Below are positions 45,958-57,348 of a stretch of DNA of 64,000 nt, in pieces. Every line of letters begins with the position of its first letter. Within the stretch, counting starts at the first letter, position 1. Position numbers and translations under genes: made by a program. A model generated the notes under the pieces. The model ran no database searches and was not told the DNA's origin. It saw only the letters and a program-made list of their open reading frames with translations. This stretch comes from Pestalotiopsis fici W106-1 (lineage: Eukaryota; Ascomycota; Sordariomycetes; Amphisphaeriales; Sporocadaceae), in the NCBI RefSeq assembly GCF_000516985.1, contig NW_006917095.1, positions 3,061,095 to 3,125,094 on the forward strand, given 5' to 3'.

Positions 45958-48354
45958 TCATCCGCTGTTTGCCTCATTATTCATAGTAGTCTTCTCCGAT
46001 TCTAAATACAGACCCATGCAGTCAAGAAATCCAGAAAGTGTTTCCACCGTTATGGTCGACTTGAAACCGCATCCTGGGAATGATATTTTCTGCCAAGGCA
46101 TTTTAAGCATTCCACAATCGTATGGCCGTAGTCCGGCGAACTGGCACCACATGTCCACCGCATTTTTGGCTGTCTGCAGGTCTACCTGGAACCACTCGAC
46201 GTGCTTTCTGTTACACCCCTCACACTTGACCACTTTCTCGCGATACTCTGCAAGTTGCCCATGCACCAACTTCTCAATTTTCCATGCACCATAGACCACA
46301 GAGGACCAGTATAATAAATGAATATCGTATCCACAATGATTCCATTTTTTCAAGCGCGTAATCACACTGTGTGGTGGCGTCGGGCTTTGTGTGGCTTTGC
46401 TCTCCAATGCTGACTGGTGTAGTAAGTTGGTGCATGTGGCTAAATCTCGTTCATATCGGTCTTCTGGGATTCGGACATGACCAATCTTGATATGGCCAGG
46501 TTGATTTCTATGCTCGTAGCAATAAATATAGCCCGGTCTAGAGACCTTCTCATTATTGATGGCATCACGCATCTCTATGCACAATTCGCGCAAGGGGTTC
46601 TTTGACAACTGAAAGCGCTCAAAAACAGGATAAGATGGTTTGAGTTTCGTTGGCGAGGATCCAGTCTGGATGCAACTAGTGTGGGTGGTTGTGGTTGTCC
46701 CGACAATTTTGTGGTCATCTGTTATTTCAATCTCTTCTTCGTCATAGTCATCCTCCGAATCAACCTCGTTGTTATACGTTTGAAGCTCAGCTTTTTCTGC
46801 GAAAGCACCGTCATCTGCATTGTGGAATCGAAGGAGGACATCCTCGCTGGAGATGTTAAGAGGAAGTGAGTCCCGCCTGTGCCGCTGCCGGAACACACGG
46901 ACAGCCGGCTCATCAGATGTGAGAGCTGATCTGAGTACTTGACGAGCCGGAAGTTCGTGTATCGAGCATCGCCGCTCAGGGCGCCGCTGGATCCATTTGG
47001 GAGTACGATCCTTGAGGATGTGGATTGGAAGGGTCTGTGCTCTCTTGACGGCCCCTAACAAATTTGCATCCAAAAACGGATCGTGACCATTCTTCCGTGG
47101 ATCACTTCTCTTAAAGAGAAGTTTCGACACATCCTTGTAGTTGTTGGACCAGACTCTGTTACCATCGCAAATTTCGAAGTTGCTATCTTCGTCTATTCCA
47201 AATCCTGTAGGAGGGGATGTCTTATTTGCCGCATCTTCTCGGTATATTAATGGAGTGACTCCAGTTTGCCAACGTTGAAGTGATGGAGATTGTCCATCAT
47301 TAAAGTGGCGAGAAGGAGGCGCGTCCCACATGCGCGAGGTTTCGTTTAGTTCTGTTGGGGGTGTATCTTGTATGGTGGAATATGCGGTTGGCTCGTCGAA
47401 TATAGTGCTTGGGAAAGGATATGCGGAGAGCGGCGAGGACGTAACATCTGAAGAACCGGGAGAGCTGCCGGCATCTGGACTGTCCAATGAGGACTGAGCC
47501 CACGGATTTTCGCCAAGGTGGAAAGTTTCTGAGATCGGCAGAGTGTAATAATCGCTTCTGTACAGTTCTGGGCGCTGTCTGTGTTTCTTGGGTGTGGTGA
47601 AGTCTTGTGTGGGATGAATGACAGACGGCAGAACTTGGCTCGTGTGCTCCCCTTTGCTATTAGCGTAGCGAGGCTGACCATGAGGAGGAAATTCAGGCAT
47701 TTTTGGAATGTTTGAATTATCCAACCTAGCGTGAGGTCCGCCAAATGATCCCAAACTTTTCTTGTCCTCCTCCCCATCGCTGTAGACTGGCTGTTGTTCC
47801 GAATATTCGCCGACATCGTGTTGTGATTCTTGATTGTTACGATCTATTCCAGCCGGCTGAAGAGGTCCGAGTGTGATTGGCTGATGAAGCTTGGGAGATT
47901 GGTCTGAGGTTCCGTTCATCCAACATTTCGAGGTACCATGCTGATCCCACTCAGCGTGGCACTCAATGGCTGTGCCATTATTCTCTTGGCTACCTAGCGT
48001 GCAGCTGGACCGTAGTTTCTTGCACCAGTCGTTGCGTACCTCTTGTACTTTGACCAGGCCCTTATGTCCTACTCTATTGCAAAGAGCGATATCCGAAAGA
48101 GTCAAGACAACCCGGTTGAAGTCACCAGATGGTATCGCCATAGTATGTATAGATTGCAGGTGTTTTTCGATCAACTTTCGATTTTTGACTAGAGTATGAC
48201 CACAGAGTTTGTTGTACGTAGTCGTTGCGCGAGCCTGGCATCGTAACTTTTTGTGCTCCCGGAAGAAAAACTTGACGACGTCTGCCGTCATGGCAAAGCG
48301 CCATGATGACTTGGCTTCGTCTTGAATAAGGAACAATTCCATGGGACTCGACAT
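45958..48354 (-). CDS. GIY-YIG / T5orf172 (MUG113-type) domain protein
   Basis: Single exon of 798 aa from the preferred ATG at 48354 (MSSPMELFLIQDE); an in-frame ATG at 48663 would add 103 residues of less conserved character. The N-terminal ~100 residues carry a CQARATTTYNKLCGHTL segment followed by HLQSIHTM (spaced C/C/H/H), possibly a zinc-binding fold. A long low-complexity middle with Ser/Pro and an acidic EDDYDEEEIEI tract follows. The C-terminal ~200 residues are the T5orf172/DUF1766 domain of the GIY-YIG nuclease superfamily: GYIYCYEHRN, then HIKIGHVR, then WKIEKLVHGQL and the EWFQVD region. S. pombe Mug113 is a relative. Possible DNA-binding or nuclease role, probably nuclear; unproven. 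Confidence 0.8.
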   Translation of the reverse strand: MSSPMELFLIQDEAKSSWRFAMTADVVKFFFREHKKLRCQARATTTYNKLCGHTLVKNRKLIEKHLQSIHTMAIPSGDFNRVVLTLSDIALCNRVGHKGLVKVQEVRNDWCKKLRSSCTLGSQENNGTAIECHAEWDQHGTSKCWMNGTSDQSPKLHQPITLGPLQPAGIDRNNQESQHDVGEYSEQQPVYSDGEEDKKSLGSFGGPHARLDNSNIPKMPEFPPHGQPRYANSKGEHTSQVLPSVIHPTQDFTTPKKHRQRPELYRSDYYTLPISETFHLGENPWAQSSLDSPDAGSSPGSSDVTSSPLSAYPFPSTIFDEPTAYSTIQDTPPTELNETSRMWDAPPSRHFNDGQSPSLQRWQTGVTPLIYREDAANKTSPPTGFGIDEDSNFEICDGNRVWSNNYKDVSKLLFKRSDPRKNGHDPFLDANLLGAVKRAQTLPIHILKDRTPKWIQRRPERRCSIHELPARQVLRSALTSDEPAVRVFRQRHRRDSLPLNISSEDVLLRFHNADDGAFAEKAELQTYNNEVDSEDDYDEEEIEITDDHKIVGTTTTTHTSCIQTGSSPTKLKPSYPVFERFQLSKNPLRELCIEMRDAINNEKVSRPGYIYCYEHRNQPGHIKIGHVRIPEDRYERDLATCTNLLHQSALESKATQSPTPPHSVITRLKKWNHCGYDIHLLYWSSVVYGAWKIEKLVHGQLAEYREKVVKCEGCNRKHVEWFQVDLQTAKNAVDMWCQFAGLRPYDCGMLKMPWQKISFPGCGFKSTITVETLSGFLDCMGLYLESEKTTMNNEANSG

Positions 48355-48663
48355 GTTAATAGTAGAGTTGAAAGCGAAAGGAAGAGGGGGCTCATAAAAA
48401 TAATATTTGATGTCACTTAAAGAAAAAAGGAAATCATGCATCGTCTGAAATGACGCTGAGTAGTATATAGGCTGTTCAACCCAGCCTTTCCGTTTTTGCT
48501 GGGTATGGTAGAGATTCTGCCATCGAAGGCACGGCACCAGATTGTGATTGAAACTGGAATAACTGCAAGGGACTTTTGCACTGCCCCCACGACTCCGGCA
48601 CTCGATGATTGTGACAATGTCACAGGGATGTTGCAAAAGTGCAGTTGGCCAGCGGCACAGCAT

Positions 48664-50219
48664 GACCTCGGCCTACGATATGTCTAAATTAATAAGATAC
48701 TGAGTAGGATCTAGAGTCAAAGCTCTACCTCAGATTTCAAGAACAGAGTTGACGAACTTATGCATAAAATCGCACCCAGGCCCATATCCTTCATACATTT
48801 AGTGGCATGACAAGTCGACAATCAATTCTTCCGAAAATCATATCCGCGACCATGCTACCAAAGTACAGCCCCCAAGGCAGGATGTCAAGGATTGATTCCG
48901 GCGTGCACTCACGTTCAATGACATGCGGTTACAGAGGCCAATCTGTGAATGAAGCTTGACTCAACTGCGCATTCAAAGAGAATAAGCTTAGCAAAAGGAT
49001 CGAACTAATAGGTCCTCATTTTGCCAATGTCACACAAAGTGTCTCTTTTCCTTTTTCTCTTTTCCCACGTCGGCTGTCCTTTTTGGAAATGAGCCCTTGA
49101 AGGATGTGGCTGTTGCGAAATAAAAAATCGATGCAACCAGCCGGAAGTAATCAGGGTAGGGATCAAAGGCACTGCCATCAACATTGAAGGTGGGTCGACC
49201 TGGGCGTCTATGCAGCTATGTGGACTAATAACCCTTCGGGGAAATCGACTAGATCAAATACAGAAGGTGACAACATTTTCAGCATTGCCTAGCGCCAACA
49301 CGAATGTTGCAGTTCGACTAATATAACACGGTCGCCGAGAGAGATTGAATCGCGGAACAGCCCGTCAAAAGCTCATGTCCTCTACAAACATGCGTAGCCT
49401 GATAGGGTAATCACAGCAATATGATTTGTTTTTGGGGATATGCCTATTGTTTTTATAACGAACGCTTTATTGCAAATGTCAAACAAACTCTGTTGAAAAA
49501 AAAAAAAAAAAAAAAAAAAAAGGCTTTCAGATAAACTTGTCTTTGAAAAGCATTCGGCGGCAAATAAAACGTTACGATTTATATTATAATATATTGTTCA
49601 GTCCTAAAAGAGTACGGGATAAAGAAATAAAGGCGTCAACACATGAAAGTCAATTGCATGCCTTAGGAACCCGGTGATGTCATTGGATTGATTCATCTCC
49701 AAAAAAGAAAAAAGACAACCGGTATTTGGGTGGGGAGTGCGGAAAGCTATCTATCATGTGAAAACACGGACCGACGCTCGGAAGGTCATTAAACGGGACG
49801 CCACACCCGAGACTTAGGATGAGTCAGCGGGCCCCTGTCGTGCCGCAGCGGACATAATGCAATGACGGGCCTGCAAATCGTTGGGAGAAATCCTATATGC
49901 AGGCAATTTTTCGACGAATACACACCACATAAACCAGTCAACCATTCCATGCAGCAACTAGCTCTGCGACCATACGCCAACCGAGCTCCTTATGCTGATT
50001 CAATAATATTCGGCCATTATATTGTGAAAGAAGACTTATTTTTGACGAATCAGCTAGAGAATTGTCCATGGTGGTTTATGAGTCGTAAGGCTGCGTATAG
50101 CCCCCACTCAATACATCCAGCTACTCTTTTTTGTCGGCAGGGCCCCTCGGGATTGTAACCAGTACTGGGGCATTAGTCTAGAACTTCGACTGCAGAAAAA
50201 CCATGCATTGAGTTGATGG
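48664..50219. other. Intergenic with a 26-A homopolymer
   Basis: No gene recognised. A run of 26 A at 49496-49521 could be the tail of an old retroposed transcript (LINE/SINE) or simple repeat; no element body was recognised on its 5' side. Confidence 0.4.
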
Positions 50220-50319
50220 NNNNNNNNNNNNNNNNNNNNNNNNNNNNNNNNNNNNNNNNNNNNNNNNNNNNNNNNNNNNNNNNNNNNNNNNNNNNNNNNN
50301 NNNNNNNNNNNNNNNNNNN
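50220..50319. other. Assembly gap (100 N)
   Basis: A run of exactly 100 N, a placeholder gap. Confidence 0.99.
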
Positions 50320-50746
50320 CTGTCGCTTTCATGAAGTCAGTAACTCGTAGCCTTACCACGAGAGAGGTTCTTCGGCCTGCTCCCAATCCGCCACTGGGAT
50401 TGCCCCATGTGAACCACCGATTAAAGCCTTCGGGTTTTAGCACCACGTCCTGTCACTCGCATTGCAACCACGCCTCCAATTGGCCTTTCACTGCTTGTAG
50501 GCTGTAAGTTCCAACTGCACTGCCACCCATGCAACAGGGTAATGATGACCTGACATTGGATGATGTTTAAACCGATGCAAGATCAGCGATAAGGTCGCAA
50601 ATCCAGACAAGTACATGTTTGTAAGGCTCTGGCCCTCAGAGCCTTATTATTCCAGACCAAAGTCATCGTTTGGACCTTGCAACTTTCTTACCTATACATC
50701 CCACTCTTTCGAAGCGGACCCAGGCCAGCTTCTCTTGGAGCGGAAC

Positions 50747-53700
50747 ATGGACCATTTACCAGCACCTCGGGATGCAGGTGCGCCTATCAGAGTACCCTAT
50801 TTGGACGTCATTCCTTACGATCTGGTCGATGATTTGCCTCTGGATGCAGCACTGGAACATTTCCGGCAATTTCCTGATCGGCGTGAATTTGGACACCAAG
50901 GCACAATTGCGCGTGACCTGGACCTGGCCAAACTTGCCACTGTCGTTCAGTCTTGGCTGTACTTTGGCTTAATATCGGCATTTTTCAATACACATATTGA
51001 CTTGACTGACTTCACCACCACTAGGCCTCCCGATGACCCTCTTCGAGATCCCGGCCCGGTTTGCGTCACATCCGCTCACTCGAACAAGCTTCTCAAGAAG
51101 CTCGACCGAAGAGAGCGCGAGGCACGCAACAAGGAGCGGGAGTCGTACAGTGAGGAACGCGGAGAAACCGATCGTCATCGTAAGGAGGTCCTCAGAGAGC
51201 AAAGAAAGGCTTTATCAGCCAGCAGGGCCAAGCGTAGGAAACTCAGGGATGACCTCTGCATTTACTCACGTCATACTGTGTCTAGTTTGGACGAGGAGGA
51301 CATCGAGAAGTCGCCGGATCTGGCTGCTATCTGTCTCTCTATCCAACTATTGACTATAACTCTCTTGGGTTGCAATCCAACCAAGGATCCATCAATAGGC
51401 TGGCGGGACAATGATGATGATTCTTCAATCGAACCTGACGATGGCTTGTCAGATCTGCCTTGTTGGACGAAGCTTTACCTCTATGGCTGGTTGTTCGGGA
51501 TTTCTATAAAATCGTTTTTTTGGAGTATCCCATCCAAAGTAAAAGCCCTTTTCCGATATGAACCGGCTCCGCCTCCCGCGACCCACGAGATATACTATCC
51601 GTCATACTTTCTTGATCTGTCTCACTGGGAGAGCAACATACTGGAAAGGAAAATGGTCAGGAATGGCTGGTGTCGAAGCGATCTGGACCACATTTTTACA
51701 AGTCAAGACCTCCTTACCATCTATTACTTATCACAAATCCGCCGATCACCAGTTCTTTCCCTACCCCATTTCCAATGCACAAGGGAAGAGTGCTTCCCTT
51801 TCGATTCTCCTTCTAGGCCGCCTTATCGCCGGTCCCATGCGACCGATACTTGTCAGTGTCGCGATATTCATGTCGACACCGAGTCACTGTGCAGGATCAT
51901 CGAAGATGGAGATATACCGCTTGTTTATGTGGAGCCTGCCGGTCACGGTACATTTTGCCTAAAACTCACAAGAATGGGCTCGCTGTCTGAGTATGTGTCA
52001 ATTTCCCATGTTTGGTCCGATGGCTTGGGGAATCCAGACGCAAATTCACTTTTCCAGTGTGAGCTGGAGAGCATTATGGATTCCTTCCCTGAAGTTCCAC
52101 TCGATAGTGATACAAGGCTCAGGACTTTGAAAGGACAGCTTCAAATGGTCCTGAGACACTTAAAATACAAATTTGTCAGCCGTGATGAGCCAGTCTTCCG
52201 GAAACAGCTGTTTTGGATGGACACGTTATGCATCCCAGTTGCATGTGCATCGAATACCCCGGACCAGGTTGCAAGAATCAACGCGCTCAAGCAGAGGGCC
52301 ATTCATCATATGAATATGGTGTACTACGGGGCCACTACTCATGCTATGATATTGGACGCTCAGCTACGAAAAATAAGTCTCACAGGAGCACCCAAGTGCG
52401 AGATCGCAGCACGGATCGCCTTCAGTCATTGGAATTCGCGGTGCTGGACGCTTCAAGAAGGGGCTTTAGGGTCAACATGGCTTGTCAAGTTTTCTGATGG
52501 TCTCTTGGGCGGCGATCGCTTCAGAACATCACCCCGCAGACTTGAAGAAGAAGACTCACACATGAGGAACCACATGTTGCAATATTTGAAAGAGCCTGAG
52601 ACGATATTCGAAGCTGATGAATTGTCACATCCTATGCCTAGAACAGAATGCTCCGTCGAAGAACACATACGCAAGCAGCTAGTGTCGGTTCTAGAAGGCC
52701 CTATGCAGTTGTTCAGTGACTCTGACGGAATATTCCAGAGCGACGAAGACTCTTTGGCTGCCAAAGATCATGCTGCGCGAGATGTCTCCAGCTTCTCAGA
52801 TATCTGGAACATGCTCGCTTGGAGAAGCACAAGTGAAGAAAAGGATGTCCCGGGGATATTTGCGAACCTGCTTACTTTCAACTTTCATCAGCTTGTGCAG
52901 TATTTTCCCGGTCATAACATGCTGATGGGACTTCTATGGAATCTGGAGGGTGTTCCTCTTACGTTACTCTTCAACCAAGGCCCACGGCTCAAAGCGGGTA
53001 AGAACCACAAAAACAGATGGGTCCCGACCAAACGACACGCAATTTCTTTCAGCGATAGAACCTTCATGACTCTGAAGGGTACCAAAATTCACTTCACGGG
53101 TGGCAATGCGGGGGGGGGGGCCGCCGTCTTGCCATATTTGTATGGCCCCAGGGTCTGTCATCGCATGAATTTATAATGCAGACTCCGATGTTCTCTGTTC
53201 ACGTCACCCTCTTCAAAACAGCCGACGACGAGATGTCGACTGAGGCAGGAGCTCGTTATGCTCTTCTCCTAGACGGTGATCCTAGAAGCACGGAAAGAGA
53301 GCCAGAAGAAGACACTAGAACTATACGAGGCGCCCTACTTGGCGTCCGTGAATACATGCCAATCGACTATGAAGATACAGACGAACAACGCAAAGACTAC
53401 CCAAGGAACGGGCTGCGTATCTCTGCAATTTTTGACTGTCCTGCTGAGCTACATCTCTATAAAAGTCAAACAGCACCCGAAGATGTGCCAGTAGTAGCAA
53501 TAGATGCTGTAGAGCTTCTGAGAAATATGAAGATTGGGAGGTCTTTCTCCAGGCTGGTTTGTCTCACTTGCCTCCAACCTCCTTTTATACCCTTTAGACT
53601 AATATCGGAAACAGATTCGAGCCATCCAAAACCTCTAGCTCTAGAGCGGCGAGGTGATTTGGCCAAATTTGGGATCTTTGAGAACATGATGAAACTAGTA

Positions 53701-53808
53701 TCGAATTTGATGGGTTGCGCTCATTTCAGTATTAGGATATCGATAGCTGTTCGATTAGGTTGGCATACTCTTCAATATTTTGGTCGATTTGCACTTATAT
53801 CGTACTGA
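50747..53808 (+). pseudogene. Large HET-domain protein with a frameshift at an 11-G run
   Basis: One frame runs to a stop at 53176. At 53110-53120 there is a run of 11 G, and from there another frame carries on coherently (RRLAIFVWPQGLSSHEF, then MQTPMFSVHV) to a stop at 53808. A single-base change in the G run would join them into roughly 1020 residues. Start is either the ATG at 50747 (MDHLPAPRDAG) or an in-frame ATG at 50615. A charged coiled-coil-like stretch lies near 51090-51250. HET motifs are in the second half: ISHVWSDGLGNP (about 52000), FWMDTLCIPV (about 52210) and RCWTLQEG (about 52440). The proteins act in non-self recognition and cell death. Whether this is a true lesion, slippage or a sequencing error is open. 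Confidence 0.75.
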
Positions 53809-54599
53809 CGTAGTCAGTACCCACCGCAGATCACCTGCGTGGGTATATAGTCGCTCTTCAGCACCTCTCTTTTGTAGACTAGAGATCAACTCAGACAACT
53901 TTCAATGCTTCCTCGATCATCTCGTCTTCAGTTCCCCCTTCACACATCGGCTCAGGTGCGAACTTATTCTATGGGCTTTGGAGACGATCATGGTCCCCAC
54001 CCAACCAGGTTTCACCAAATTCTTTTTCATCTTAGATCGTACCAGGCATGGCGGTTTGACATCTCGACTGGGCTTACATTCTTATTCCCTTTGATCTCGG
54101 GCTTTTTTTAATATCACTCCTTGCTGCACAGCTCTTTGACGCACATGTGGGGCGGAGTCTTAATATGTCTTTTTACAGCGAGAATTTTGTCAAGCCGAAT
54201 ACGCTCAAGGGTTGGGTGACAAATTCAATCATCTCGATGATTATCAAACACGAGAAGAAGAGCAGATGGAGTACATAGGTACTTGAATATATTACTGTTC
54301 AACGGCTTTTCATTGCACACCACTCATTCTCAGTTGCCTTCGTACATGAAAGAAAATGTACGAACTATACAGCAACTTATGCACCTGGGTTTTGTATTAA
54401 CAACCAAACCCTTCCAAAGACAAATGCAAAGCACATTGCAATGTCCCGGTTGCAACCTGTGAGGGAAGTTCTCTACCAAAGCCCATTCAGGATGCAACGA
54501 AGGACTCCCTTGTTCACTAAAACCACGAACTTATTAGAGCCGGTCCATCGAGACTGAAATACATTGTGGGGCATTGAGTATACCTAGTACGGCTCCTAG
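53809..54599. other. Intergenic, contains a dispersed repeat copy
   Basis: No gene recognised. Holds the second copy of the repeat at 54263-54441. Confidence 0.4.
54263..54441 (+). repeat. Dispersed direct repeat, copy B
   Basis: Same orientation as 45177-45331, about 9.1 kb away. It carries an extra ~20 bp in the middle (around TCTCAGTTGCCTTCGTAC) relative to copy A and scattered substitutions. Confidence 0.7.
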
Positions 54600-55144
54600 T
54601 TATTTTTCTTCTGATTCCCAATACGAAGCATCGTACTCATCCAGCCAGTCCGTGAATTTGTCACCGGCATTTGCCCAACCTCTGATACCCTCAACTAGAA
54701 TGATACTCTCCATTACTGAATCCCCACGGGCTTGGAGATAATTGCTAAAGAGATCAGCTCCTCTCGTGCCTCGCCCTCGGGAGGACACTAGGTGACCAAG
54801 GTCAGCGTCTCGGATTTACATTAGCAGAGCTACTTTACTCACTGCAATACCAAATGACTTTCTGGACTCCGGCGGCCTTGCACATGTTGTACAATGTCGG
54901 CAGCGATGATTGAAGAGTCTGGGCCGGCAGGTTGATGGAACCTCGAATGTGACCTCCCTATTGAGTTTCAAATATGCTTTTAGGTGCTGTCCAAGAATTC
55001 ATCTTGATGTAGGATTGCTATGGTCGAACGCACCACAAAGTCATTTCTGCGGAGATCGACAATGACATATTGTTTGCCAGCGACATTGCCTGTGTCGCTT
55101 ATCAAGGCCAGTACGGCGTCTCGCGTCATTTGAATTGAAGGCAT
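54600..55144 (-). CDS. Rhodanese-like / CDC25-Acr2-type arsenate reductase
   Basis: Three short exons: 55144-55034, 54957-54843 and 54787-54600; total 414 nt, 137 aa. Donors are GTGCGT and GTGAGT, acceptors ATAG and CTAG. The fold runs VIVDLRRNDF (the CDC25/rhodanese Asp-Arg strand), GGHIRGSINLPA, then the active-site loop CMSSRGR, a CX5R signature, and GIRGWANAG near the C terminus. Yeast Acr2 and related fungal reductases use this Cys to reduce arsenate to arsenite with glutathione/glutaredoxin. The gene is divergent from an ArsH gene at 55669, which strongly favours an arsenic role over phosphatase or sulfurtransferase alternatives. It is easily missed because all exons are short. Confidence 0.82.
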
Positions 55145-55668
55145 GACGGGAGCAACGTAGGGTTATGACAAAAGCAAAGACGGCGTCAAATCAAGGACCA
55201 ATTACGAGAATACTAATTTTTTACATATCGACAAATGCATGTCCACTGCGCAGTGTCTTAGCTAAATGGCTCCGACGTCTCTTGGGGTACAGGCTAGAAG
55301 AGTTTCAATGGGACGTCCATCTGTCATGCCCCTAATGTCATTGGCCGAAATCGTATCATGCGGCTTGGCATCGTTGAGGGGCCGATGATCGCACTGCAGT
55401 TAGTGACCGACCCGTTGAATCATGCGCTGTAATCCTTGCTGAAACTTCAGCCGCAGCTAGGAGAACGCCTGTAAGGCACTTTCGAGCAACTACAATCTGT
55501 GTTATTTGGGATCAAATATATTGGAATATATCTCGGGATTGGCACGAACAGAGAGGAAGGAATCTGCTCAGAAACATTCTTCTCTCTCTCTTTTTTCTTC
55601 TTCCACATTTTCATTGTTGTCACAATTTAGAGGTCTTTCGGAGCGAAGCCCAGCCAGTCATTCTAAAT
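55145..55668. promoter_or_regulatory. Divergent promoter of the arsenic pair
   Basis: 524 bp between the reductase ATG (leftward) and the ArsH ATG (rightward). A CT-rich tract (about 55580-55610) precedes the ArsH start. A shared arsenic-responsive control is likely by analogy, but no operator is identified. Confidence 0.45.
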
Positions 55669-56608
55669 ATGCCAATGTCGTCTGCCCCGCCACCTTACAG
55701 CCCCCGAGGGCCAACCGCCAATGGTGCTCTTCAGAGTTGCACATTATTACCCATATCCAAAGATCAAGATGACCCAACAATAAGAGCAAAATACCGGCCT
55801 TTTCTTTGCCATTATCCAAATGGCCCCAAGGACTGGATTGATGGCCTCGAACTTGATAGAGTGACCAGAATGGCGCAAGCAGACCTGGAAAAGACTGGAT
55901 CGAGAATCAAGGTCCTTGTCTTGTACGGCAGCCTACGGAAACGGTACATCAATATCCATGGTATTTCTAGAGAATCCAAGAACTCACGACGGTTGTAGAT
56001 CGTACTCCAAGCTTGCAGCCTACGAGGCAGCACGTATTCTACATCGCCTAGGCTGCGACGTGCGCATCTTTGACCCGTCGGGCCTGCCCATCCGAGACTC
56101 TGTCGATGCAGACCATCCGGTAGTGCAGGAGCTCCGCCAGCTCTCGCAGTGGAGCGACGGGCACATTTGGTGCTCACCCGAGCAACATGGCAACCTGACG
56201 GCCGTTTTCAAGAACCAGATTGACTGGATCCCGCTGTCCCAGGGCTCGATGCGACCGACCCAGGGACGCACGCTGGCAATTGTGCAGGTCAATGGGGGTA
56301 GCCAGTCTTTCAACACGGTCAACAGCTTGCGCGTGCTCGGACGGTGGATGCGCATGTTTACCATCCCCAACCAGTCGAGCATCCCGACGGCGTACAAGCA
56401 GTTTGAGGACGAGGGCGGCGATGGAAGCGGTCAGGCTCGTCTGCTGCCCAGTGACAATCGGAACCGCCTAGTGGATTGCATGGAAGAGTTTGTCAAGTAC
56501 ACTATAATCATGCGGGAGTATGTCGATTTATTCTCCGACAGATATAGCGAGCGACTGGAGAAGGAAGGGCGGAAAGTTGAAGAATTTGCTACGAATGCGT
56601 TGAAATGA
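55669..56608 (+). CDS. arsH: Arsenical resistance protein ArsH (NADPH-dependent FMN reductase fold)
   Basis: Two exons, 55669-55943 and 55999-56608; total 885 nt, 294 aa. The intron interrupts the FMN phosphate-binding loop, which after splicing reads GSLRKRSYSKL (the GSxRxxSxS motif). Further ArsH hallmarks are WCSPEQHGNLTAVFKNQIDW, RPTQGRTLAIVQVNGGSQSF, LGRWMRMFTIPNQSS and DRYSERLEKE. ArsH is a flavodoxin-like flavoprotein that uses NADPH; bacterial ArsH oxidises trivalent organoarsenicals and also reduces quinones/azo dyes. Length fits the fungal family, with a ~50-residue Pro-rich N-terminal extension. The divergent reductase neighbour supports the assignment. Confidence 0.93.
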
Positions 56609-57348
56609 AGTTTCATTCAAGACGACCGAGAAATCATAGATGCTGCCATCCCAGTAGCCTTCTCCCAACTAGTATCAAGAATAAACAGTGAAGTCATAGA
56701 TGAAGGTCGCTTGGGTACGTCTCGAGAGCTCGCAAGAGGCCATCGGCACCTGCTTGTACCACCTCCTTCCTCGCTCCATCATCCGGTTGCGACTGCAGGC
56801 CAGTAATGCTAACATTCAGCAAGCTGCGTACTTGATAAAATAGGGTCATCACTATTGCCGCCACTGTTGATCATCCCGGTAAGAGCTGTATGCCAGGTGC
56901 GATCCGCTGACGTTTTGCGGGCCGTTCAAGAACCTTTACCGAATCGTGACATGAATCTGGTGTGCCCTTACATTTCAATCGAAAACGAATCGGGCACAGG
57001 GCGTTAATGTGGTGTGCGCGCGCAGAGACCGTTCGAGGGTGACTGTATGATCCCGATCCTGATATTCTGGGCCTGAATTAGTCTGTAAGTGGTAGAACGG
57101 CAAGTTGCCGGGCATCCATACCGAGGAAACGTTAGCGCATGGCTCGGGGTTTGCACCTGACTCGCGGTGATGTAGTGATCCACGTTGCCCGCCTCCAGTG
57201 TCGGCTTGTTTGGGTGACCCGGCTGATTTCCGTGGGTCACTTATGTCTCTATGGATGACACTCTGTGTATAAATGCAATGCCCTGCGTCAAGCTTATACA
57301 GTTCGCCAATATCAGCACTTTTCCAAGTCAAGTTTATCCTTCAACACA
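56609..57348. other. Intergenic, no gene recognised
   Basis: 740 bp; includes the ArsH terminator and the promoter of the alpha/beta hydrolase. A TATAAAT at about 57269 lies 80 bp before the hydrolase ATG. Confidence 0.4.

Noticed and set aside
49496..49521. 26-A run as evidence for a LINE or SINE
   Set aside because: No element body or target duplication recognised; may be a simple homopolymer.
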